Made by a program: the position numbers and the translations under genes. DNA of 42,180 bases from Planctomycetota bacterium. Lineage in GTDB: Bacteria > Planctomycetota > UBA1135 > GCA-002686595. The stretch covers positions 1 to 42,180 of the forward strand of contig JAKFYL010000234.1 in assembly GCA_021730845.1 (NCBI GenBank), given 5' to 3'. The notes under the pieces were generated by a model. That model ran no database searches and was not told the origin of the DNA. It saw only the letters and a program-made list of their open reading frames with translations. Below, piece by piece: positions 1-6,448 of the stretch (positions are counted from its first letter, which is position 1; every line of letters starts with the position of its first letter).

Positions 1-24
1 GGGCCAGTCACTTGCGTGGCCGCT

Positions 25-68
25 AGCGCGCTCTAGGCGCGCTTCATGCGCGGGATCTTCCCCGCGCA
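25..68. terminator. Tandem GC hairpins, possible terminator
   Basis: The first stem pairs AGCGCGC (25-31) with GCGCGCT (37-43) around a 5-nt loop. The second pairs TGCGCGGG (47-54) with CCCGCGCA (61-68) around a 6-nt loop. Both are perfect and three bases apart. No T-tract follows, so this could be a transcript-end structure of a gene left of the window or simply GC-rich structured DNA. Confidence 0.3.
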
Positions 69-452
69 ATGCGACGTCGAGCCACAGTGAAAGTGCGAGC
101 CCAAGGCAGTCAAAACCTGGCCCCAGATTCGATGTCGAGGCGCAAACTCGGACGCGCGCGCTTGAAAACTCCCGTTGCATGTCCGCACATGCTCCAGCAA
201 GGGGCGTTGGGAATCGACGCTCCGGCCAAGTCTCAGTTTTGAGACGAACTGAGGCGGTGATCGGGAGCTAGATATTGTGCTTGTAGGATTCACAAACACT
301 ACGTACGGTCGCGCAGCCGGGCCGGGCCGCACCTTTGGGGAAGCGCCACGCCCAGCGCGTAGGTCCCCGTTCCTGGATGTTCGGTCCTGCGGAAGGCGTG
401 CCCCGATCTCGGAGGCCGCCCCGCGCCGCAGTCAGGCTGCAGGGCCCAACCG

Positions 453-481
453 CCTTTGGGGGTGCGCACCACCCCGAAAGG
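453..481. repeat. Inverted repeat, 12-bp stem
   Basis: Bases 453-464 pair with 470-481 around a 5-nt loop, with 11 of 12 positions complementary. It lies about 85 nt upstream of the short gene at 568. I did not recognise a second copy in the window. It may be a 5' leader structure or a terminator without a T-tract. Confidence 0.4.
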
Positions 482-567
482 ACGCGGGCGCGCTGCGCGG
501 GGCTACTCGCCAAGAGGCATGCAGCTTCTGGCCCAAAGCCGAGCATCACTTTTCGGAGGGGAATACC

Positions 568-834
568 GTGATCGAAGAAGCCATTGCCCGCGAGAAAGAG
601 CGCTTCTACTCGCGCCTGTCGACCATTCCAGGACTGCAGCCCATGCCTTCCATCGGCGACTGGATCTTGCTCAAGGTGAAGGATCCCAGCGAGTGCGCGC
701 GCCGCGTGACGCGTCGGCTGGTCCCGGGCTTGATCAGCGTGCCCAGGCATGTCGCCGGAGCCGTGCGCGTCACCGTTTCCGATCCCAAGACCAACGAGCG
801 CCTGTTGCGAGCGTTGCGCGAAGCAGTCGCGTAG
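568..834 (+). CDS. Short protein resembling the C-terminal domain of HisC-like aminotransferases
   Basis: An 88-residue product. The start is GTG at 568, chosen because a strong GGAGGG lies 7-8 nt upstream. The sequence follows the small C-terminal subdomain of class I/II PLP aminotransferases such as histidinol-phosphate aminotransferase: a helix of type EREKERFYSRLSTIPGL, a strand of type GDWILLKV, then AGAVRVTVSDPKTNERLLRALRE, which matches the family's LRVTVGTPEEN...LLAAL ending. The PLP-lysine domain is absent and is not encoded upstream in any frame. It is therefore either a stand-alone domain protein or the last piece of a decayed gene; the good ribosome site and clean frame favour an expressed protein. 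Function unknown. The M28 peptidase gene follows after 91 nt. Confidence 0.6.
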   Translation: MIEEAIAREKERFYSRLSTIPGLQPMPSIGDWILLKVKDPSECARRVTRRLVPGLISVPRHVAGAVRVTVSDPKTNERLLRALREAVA

Positions 835-925
835 GCTCTCGCACAACCGCTTCGCCGCGCGCGGCGATGCCCCTGTCCGCAAAGTGTGTGTGCACGTTCT
901 GCGAGGGTTTGGTCCAATCCTCACC

Positions 926-2380
926 ATGAGCTACAGCACCTGGATCGTTTGGGCGGCGGCGGTCGTCGCCGGCGCGCAGGGACCGGCCTCTCCAGAGATC
1001 ACCGCCAGTGAGTTGCGGGCAACCGTAGCGTTCCTGGCCGCGGACGAACAAGCAGGACGTCTGACCGGCACCCCGGAATGTGCGCGCGCTGGGGAGTATC
1101 TGGGGCGCGCCTTGGAACGCGCCGGCGTCAAGCCATTGGGCGACGACGGCACATTCTTCGATCACCTGCCCATGCACGAAGTGCGCTACGAATCCAGGCC
1201 CAATCTTTCCGCGCTGTCCGCTTCCGGCGACGGTGCCTGGTCCGGGCGCGAGTGGAGCGTGGATTTCGAAGATTTGCAGGGTTCGCCGAGCGCGGGCGAG
1301 CTGACCGTGGTCACGGCAAAATCGGCCGCCGATCTGCCCGCCCCCGATCCCAAACTCGGCCGCGAACACCTGGCCCTGCTGCTGGATCTACCCGCGCGCG
1401 AGCGCCGGGAAATCGTGCGCCAAATCGAAGCGCAGAAGTCCCGTTTCGGTTTGCTCCTGGTCGCTGGCAGCGCCACGCCGGGCAAGCCGACCAGCCTCGA
1501 AATCCCGCGCCCGGATCGCTCCACCGACTCCTCCGAGCCTGCCGCCGCCAGCATTCGTGTGCGCGGGACGTTGCTGTCCGACTTGCGCGCGGGACTGGTG
1601 AAAAAATTGCGCCTGGAGGTCGAGGCCAGCGTGCACGAGCTGCGAGCGTTCAACGTCGTCGGCGTGATTCCGGGCAAGGGCACGCCAGCGCGACCGGAAC
1701 TGGCCAAGGAAGTCGTGGTGTTCAGCGCGCACTACGACCACATCGGCGTGAAACCCGTGCCCGCGACCTCGCGCCAACAACCAAAAGCGGCCGGCGAGCA
1801 ACTCGACCTGGTACAAAACGGCGCCGACGACGACGCCTCTGGCTGCGCCGCCGTGCTCGAGTTGGCGCAGGCTTTGGCAGCCGCGCCGCCACCGGCGCGC
1901 ACGTTGGTGTTTTTCTTTGCCACCGGCGAGGAGCTGGGCCTGGTCGGCACGCATGCGTTCTTGCGCGCGCCGCCTTTCGAATTGTCGCAATTCGTGTGCA
2001 ACCTGAACTTCGAAATGCTCGGCCGCCCCGATCCCAAGGCAGGTGGTGCCGGGGGGCTGTGGCTCACGGGCGATGAGCGCTCGAATCTGGGGGCCATGTT
2101 CCGCGAGCTGGGCGCCAGGGTCGTAGCCGATCCCTATCCGGAGCAGCGCTTCTTCGAACGCTCCGACAGCATCGCCTTCGCCCACAAGGGCATCGTTGGC
2201 CAGACCCTGTCTTCCTACAACTTGCACAAGGACTACCACGAAGTCAGCGACGAGGCAGACACGCTGGACTTCGAGCACATGCAGGCTGCGGTGGAAGCCG
2301 CGCTGGTGTGCGCGCGCGCCCTGGCCGACGGCACACTGGCTCCGGCCTGGACCGAAGGCGGAAAGCCCGAGCCGCGCTAG
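926..2380 (+). CDS. Secreted M28-family zinc aminopeptidase
   Basis: A 484-residue secreted peptidase. The ATG at 926 is chosen because it begins a signal peptide (hydrophobic residues 5-17, cleavage near AGAQG); the frame is open further upstream but that translation is not protein-like. The M28 zinc site is visible: His269 and Asp271 in SAHYDHIG, Asp301 in GADDDASG, Glu335-Glu336 in ATGEELG, and His438 in YHEVSDEADT. Glu363 (NFEMLGR) stands where the family usually has Asp, a conservative change at a metal ligand. An inserted PA-like region (about 85-240) precedes the catalytic core. It probably trims N-terminal residues from peptides in the periplasm or outside the cell. A methyltransferase gene follows 50 nt later on the same strand. 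Confidence 0.88.
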   Translation: MSYSTWIVWAAAVVAGAQGPASPEITASELRATVAFLAADEQAGRLTGTPECARAGEYLGRALERAGVKPLGDDGTFFDHLPMHEVRYESRPNLSALSASGDGAWSGREWSVDFEDLQGSPSAGELTVVTAKSAADLPAPDPKLGREHLALLLDLPARERREIVRQIEAQKSRFGLLLVAGSATPGKPTSLEIPRPDRSTDSSEPAAASIRVRGTLLSDLRAGLVKKLRLEVEASVHELRAFNVVGVIPGKGTPARPELAKEVVVFSAHYDHIGVKPVPATSRQQPKAAGEQLDLVQNGADDDASGCAAVLELAQALAAAPPPARTLVFFFATGEELGLVGTHAFLRAPPFELSQFVCNLNFEMLGRPDPKAGGAGGLWLTGDERSNLGAMFRELGARVVADPYPEQRFFERSDSIAFAHKGIVGQTLSSYNLHKDYHEVSDEADTLDFEHMQAAVEAALVCARALADGTLAPAWTEGGKPEPR

Positions 2381-2430
2381 ACCCATTCCTGCTCGTATCG
2401 ATCCACCCGCAACCAAGAGCTTTCGTCCGC

Positions 2431-3297
2431 ATGCCTCGCTCGTCCCATCGATCCAAGCGCCCGCGCCTATCCGCGGCCAATGCCGACAAGTACGTGCTGT
2501 ACCAAGAGGCAGTGCAGTCCGCCGACCTCGACACCGCTTTCCTGGCGCGCGTGTACCGCCAAGCGCGCGGACGCGAGGCCTGGCATTTTCGCGAGGATTT
2601 TTGCGGTACAGGGCTGCTCTCGTCGCACTGGATCGCGCGCTCGCCGCGCCACACGGCCGAAGGCTTCGACCTGGATCCGGAACCGGTGCGCTGGGGCCTG
2701 GAGCACAATTTCAGGCTTGATCCAGGCCAGATGCCCAAGCGGATTGGAAATCGATTCACGGCAGGACGCTACACGGTTCATCTGCAAGACGTGCGCGCGG
2801 ATTCTTCCAAGGCGAGAAGTCCGAAACCTGACCTGCGCGTGGCTCAGAATTTTTCCTACTGGGTCTTCAAGCGACGCAACGAAATGCTCGAGTATTTCCA
2901 GGTCGCGCGCGCCAGCCTGGCGGCGGGCGGCTTGTTCGTCATCGATTTGTACGGCGGGCCCGAGGCTCAAGAAGAGCGCACGGAGCGCCGACGCCTATCA
3001 GGCTTCAACTACGTCTGGGACCAACACCGCTACTGGCCCGGCACGGGCGACTACCAAGCACACATCCACTTCGAATTCCGCGACGGCACCAAGCTTTCGC
3101 GCGCCTTCAGCTACGACTGGCGTCTGTGGCACCTAGGCGAACTCGAAGATCTGCTCTACGACGCGGGTTTTGCGCGCGTGGATCGCTACTTCGAGGGCTC
3201 GGATGCATCCGGCCGCGGGGGAAACGGTATCTTTCGCGCCGGGACGCGCGGCGACAACTGCGCCTCCTGGCTCGCATACTTGGTGGCTTTGCGCTAG
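2431..3297 (+). CDS. Class I SAM-dependent methyltransferase
   Basis: A 288-residue cytosolic protein starting at ATG 2431. It begins SANADKYVLYQEAVQ, followed by the glycine-loop region FREDFCGTGLLSSHW (SAM-binding motif I) and an acidic strand end, EGFDLDPEPVRW. Later blocks such as AQNFSYWVFKRRNEML, GGLFVIDLYGG, FNYVWDQHRYWPGTG and SYDWRLWHLGELEDLL match a conserved bacterial methyltransferase family of unknown substrate, over its full expected length. It probably shares a transcript with the M28 gene but there is no obvious functional link. The substrate cannot be read from the sequence. Confidence 0.82.
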   Translation: MPRSSHRSKRPRLSAANADKYVLYQEAVQSADLDTAFLARVYRQARGREAWHFREDFCGTGLLSSHWIARSPRHTAEGFDLDPEPVRWGLEHNFRLDPGQMPKRIGNRFTAGRYTVHLQDVRADSSKARSPKPDLRVAQNFSYWVFKRRNEMLEYFQVARASLAAGGLFVIDLYGGPEAQEERTERRRLSGFNYVWDQHRYWPGTGDYQAHIHFEFRDGTKLSRAFSYDWRLWHLGELEDLLYDAGFARVDRYFEGSDASGRGGNGIFRAGTRGDNCASWLAYLVALR

Positions 3298-3335
3298 CAA
3301 GGGCCTGGTGCGGGCGACGCCTGGGGCGCTTTGCC

Positions 3336-4289
3336 TCACTCGGTTTCGACGTGCTTGGCCGACGCCACGCGGCCTTCGGTCACCTGCATGTCCCAAGGTG
3401 TCTGGATGTCGTAGCCGCGCTTCAAGCGTGGCATTTCCAGGCGCACGGCACCGGGAGGCATCAGTGCTTCATCGACGGTTCGTGTGGCCTCGTCGTTTTC
3501 TTCGGGCAGCCTTACCAAAACGTATTGCTTGGGATCAGCTGAGAATCCGTTGTGCACGGCCAAGAAGTGCTGAGCGCAATGGTCGCAGTTGATGCGGTAG
3601 AAAATCCACGTGGCGTCTACCTGGGCTTCGCTCAGATCGATGAAGCTGGCCAGCGGCAACTCGTCGACCGTACGCCCGATCCAAGTGTCTGGCTCCAATG
3701 TCATCCACTCGGGCAAGGCGGGCGCGGGCGGAGCCGCGTCGCCGGGTTGAATGGCGACAGGTCCGCTCAACGGTTCTTGCGCCTGGTCCGCACCGCGCAG
3801 TCGCCAAAAAACCGCCGCCACCACAGCGGCCGATCCCAGGCTCACTAGCAGGTAGGGCGCGCGCGGGCGAGCCAGCTTGTTCCAGGGCCGGGTGAGCAAG
3901 AGCAGCCCGAGCAAAGTGCCGTCGATGCCCAGCATCACGCCGGGGTGGATGCTGAGCTTGGATCCCATGCAGCCACACGACTTGGCGCCTTGGGCGATCA
4001 TGACGCCTAGTAGCGCCAGGAACACGGAGTATTGCAGCGCGACCAGCATCCAGCCCACTTGGGGCCTCACCAGCGCGATCCAAACCACGACCAATTCGAT
4101 CGCGATCGCTAGTCGAAAGAGCTCGCCCTTGCCCAGACCGAGGCTCTTGCCGAAGTCTACGAACGTTGCCGGAAGGTCGCCCGGGGTGCCGAGGAAGAGC
4201 TTGAAGAGGGCGCCGATCGCTATCCATGCGGATGCAAGGAAGAGCGCCGAGCGGGAGCCCGCGGCGGAGGTCTGACTTTGGCTTTGCAT
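3336..4289 (-). CDS. MauE/DoxX-like membrane protein fused to a thioredoxin-like domain
   Basis: A 317-residue protein starting at the ATG at 4289 (minus strand). The N-terminal half has about five hydrophobic segments (near 15-33, 59-77, 80-100, 117-133 and 146-162) and a CGCMG motif (Cys105, Cys107) between helices, as in MauE/DoxX redox-associated membrane proteins. The C-terminal half (about 195-317) looks like an extracytoplasmic thioredoxin fold with a CDHC pair at Cys235/Cys238 (WIFYRINCDHCAQHF). Most likely the membrane cysteines pass electrons to or from the exported thioredoxin-like domain. The redox direction and partner are unknown. It converges on the methyltransferase gene and diverges from the FG-GAP gene. 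Confidence 0.72.
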   Translation of the reverse strand: MQSQSQTSAAGSRSALFLASAWIAIGALFKLFLGTPGDLPATFVDFGKSLGLGKGELFRLAIAIELVVVWIALVRPQVGWMLVALQYSVFLALLGVMIAQGAKSCGCMGSKLSIHPGVMLGIDGTLLGLLLLTRPWNKLARPRAPYLLVSLGSAAVVAAVFWRLRGADQAQEPLSGPVAIQPGDAAPPAPALPEWMTLEPDTWIGRTVDELPLASFIDLSEAQVDATWIFYRINCDHCAQHFLAVHNGFSADPKQYVLVRLPEENDEATRTVDEALMPPGAVRLEMPRLKRGYDIQTPWDMQVTEGRVASAKHVETE

Positions 4290-4643
4290 GGGTAACCGGG
4301 TTGGCGCTTTCGAAAGTTCCTCGGTTTTTTTGGTTCGGGCGATCGTGATCTACGGCTGGTGTGCCTCAGCGTTGGGTCAAAGCCGCATCGAGGCAGCCGG
4401 CAAAGCCCACGCCAAGCATGCCTGTTCGCCGCCCGTGTCGCAATTCTGGGCACAAGCGCGGATTCCACGCAACCGAAATAGGCCCCCGAGTGACATAGGG
4501 GAGCGCCATTTTGGAGCAGCGTCGCGACGGGACTAGGCGCCCCCTCGGCGTGCAACTCCAGCCGCTCGGGCTCAGCGGCTACTGGCGCCAACCTGGCCCG
4601 TGCAGGTAGGCGATTCCATCAACCCCCGACTTCAAGCAACTCC
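4290..4643. other. Intergenic region between divergent genes
   Basis: This 354-nt region separates divergent genes and should hold both promoters. On the minus strand an A-tract and the sequence GAGGAACTTTCG lie about 30-40 nt ahead of the MauE-like start; GGAACTT resembles an ECF-type -35 box, but I see no matching -10. On the plus side no sigma-70-like pair or strong Shine-Dalgarno stands out ahead of 4644. No gene is supported here. Confidence 0.4.
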
Positions 4644-6353
4644 ATGAACGCAACGCAATCGACCATTTTCCGCCTTGCGGCGGCTTTAGGCCTTCTCGCC
4701 CACACAGGGATGTCCTCGCCCCAGACCTTGGGCGAGTTCCAAGGCGTTCAGCACAGCTGGCCCTGGCCCAGTGAGCTGGCGACGCCGGGTTCCTTTACGC
4801 GAACCGACTCCGGCGACCTGGATGGCGACGCCGTACCCGACGTAGTCGTACTCGACGGCACTCAGCCCGTGATTCTGTTTGCGGTCGACGAGTGGGTCAG
4901 CCAAGTTCCCAGCAGCGTGGTGGCAAATGACTTGGCGGTCGTTCGCGGCATAGCGCCAGTAGCAGTCGACGATATAGCCGTTGTCGGACCGGCCGGCCTT
5001 ACGCGGCTGTGGTTCGACGCGACAAGCGAACAGTTCGTGAGCGTCCTTGCCGACGCAACCGCCTGGGTAGGAGCCAAAGTCGTGGTGGCCGGAGACGTCG
5101 ATGGCGATGGTGACGACGACCTAGTCGGCATCGGCGCCGATGGGACTACGATCCTGCGCAAACAGAACAACGTCACTGGGCTAATTTCGCTGCCCAGCTT
5201 CGTGACTTCGGCTCAAGCCAGCGACTTGGTCTTGCTCCAGTGGGACCTGGACCTGCCGCTGGAAATCGCCGTGCTGAACGCCAACGGCGTCGAGATCCTC
5301 GACGACACCGGAGCCCCCGCGACGAGTTGGACCCATCCCTTGGCGGGCGGGGCGATCACGCGCTTGAAGCAAGCAGGACAGGCGCGCGACCGACTGGCCT
5401 GGATCACGGTCTGGGCGCCCCCGGCCCAGCAATTGCTGATGGTGCTTGCGCAGGGCGGAGCCACGGACATTGTCGACCTGGGCGCCCTAGACACGATTGC
5501 AATCGAGAACGGCGACTACGACCTGGACGGCGACGACGATCTTTTGATTTCGCACCGCGTGTCCCACGAGTTGGTGTGGCTGGAAAACGAGCGCAGCCCT
5601 ACCAGCCCCAGCGGGCCCAGTTTCACTGCCAATCCCGACGGGACCAAGCTGTTTCGCGTAGGCCCGCCTGCGACCCAGGCGCCCATGAACGATGCCAGGC
5701 CGTTGCTGGCCGATCTGGACTTGGACGGCGACTTGGATGTGTTTTTTCCTTGCGAACAGACCATGTTCTATGAAGTGCTGCGAGGAGAAGCACGCAACGA
5801 AGCACAATGGCGACCGACCACGGGAGTCACCGTTTGGCAGGATCCGGCGCCGGGTGTGCCAGCCACTTTGACTTTCCCAATTTCCTCGCCCGTTCAGGCG
5901 AGCGCCGCGCAAGACGAGTTCGAAATTGAAATCTGGCGCCGTTCGCACCTGGGGACGTGGCTCGACCAAGACATTGTCAGCAGCACGTATGTCGCACGGC
6001 CCGCGTCGGGTTCGGTCAGCGTGACCGTGGCGATCCCTGAAACCAGCGCGGTTTTCGAAGACGTCTACATGATTCAAGTTCGCACCGTGGACCGCAACGC
6101 CGCAGGCTTGGTCATCGCACGCGGCACATCTCAGGTTCAGTGGTTCACGACGCACGAGCCCACAGAAGCGGCGATTGATGCGGCCGAAAGTCCTGTTAGC
6201 AATGAGACCGTCTGGAATGCTTCGAGCGCTCAGGGCGGTCCTGGCGGCATCAAGTCCGGGACCCTGAGCATCATGAAAAAGGTCAAATATCATGGCGCCG
6301 ACAAGCGTGGCCGGCGCACGCCACAACCCAAACCGCCTATCAGCGGAACGTAG
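4644..6353 (+). CDS. Secreted FG-GAP/VCBS repeat protein
   Basis: A 569-residue protein with a signal peptide (hydrophobic 9-22, cleavage near residue 27). It carries calcium-loop repeats of the FG-GAP/VCBS propeller type: GDLDGDAVPDV (57-67), GDVDGDGDDDL (150-160), GDYDLDGDDDL (290-300) and ADLDLDGDLDV (356-366). The spacing suggests an integrin-like beta-propeller over residues 35-380 with some repeats degenerate. A second beta-rich domain without recognised motifs follows (about 395-515), and the tail (535-569) is basic and low-complexity. Likely extracellular or cell-surface, binding or adhesion role unknown. It converges with the CHAT operon. Confidence 0.75.
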   Translation: MNATQSTIFRLAAALGLLAHTGMSSPQTLGEFQGVQHSWPWPSELATPGSFTRTDSGDLDGDAVPDVVVLDGTQPVILFAVDEWVSQVPSSVVANDLAVVRGIAPVAVDDIAVVGPAGLTRLWFDATSEQFVSVLADATAWVGAKVVVAGDVDGDGDDDLVGIGADGTTILRKQNNVTGLISLPSFVTSAQASDLVLLQWDLDLPLEIAVLNANGVEILDDTGAPATSWTHPLAGGAITRLKQAGQARDRLAWITVWAPPAQQLLMVLAQGGATDIVDLGALDTIAIENGDYDLDGDDDLLISHRVSHELVWLENERSPTSPSGPSFTANPDGTKLFRVGPPATQAPMNDARPLLADLDLDGDLDVFFPCEQTMFYEVLRGEARNEAQWRPTTGVTVWQDPAPGVPATLTFPISSPVQASAAQDEFEIEIWRRSHLGTWLDQDIVSSTYVARPASGSVSVTVAIPETSAVFEDVYMIQVRTVDRNAAGLVIARGTSQVQWFTTHEPTEAAIDAAESPVSNETVWNASSAQGGPGGIKSGTLSIMKKVKYHGADKRGRRTPQPKPPISGT

Positions 6354-6359
6354 CCCTGA

Positions 6360-6424
6360 GGCGACGGCCCCGCACCCAAACTTCGCACCCCAAGTGCTCG
6401 AGTGACCGGTGCGCGGCCGACGCC
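6360..6424. terminator. Large imperfect inverted repeat between convergent genes
   Basis: Bases 6360-6376 pair with 6408-6424 at 15 of 17 positions. The 31-nt loop contains its own small hairpin (GCAC, loop, GTGC). It sits 7 nt after the FG-GAP stop and 25 nt before the end of the convergent CHAT gene, so it is well placed as a bidirectional terminator. No T-tract flanks it. Confidence 0.45.
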
Positions 6425-6448
6425 ACGACACACGCCCCCCCCAAGAAA

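Larger units (their letters stand above)
1..567. other. Gene-free stretch with hairpins
   Basis: I see no convincing gene here. An open frame does run from 277 into the next gene, but its translation is Arg/Pro/Ala-rich with no family resemblance, and the real start is the GTG at 568. The stretch holds two adjacent GC hairpins near its left edge (25-43 and 47-68) and a 12-bp stem with one mismatch at 453-481. The end of an upstream gene may lie in the first tens of bases, but I cannot tell from what is given. Confidence 0.6.

Noticed and set aside
277-567. N-terminal extension of the short aminotransferase-like gene
   Set aside because: The translation is Arg/Pro/Ala-rich without family resemblance, and a strong GGAGGG precedes the GTG at 568.
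1388-2416. Minus-strand open frame of 342 codons opposite the M28 peptidase
   Set aside because: No recognisable motif, and the plus strand carries all M28 zinc ligands.
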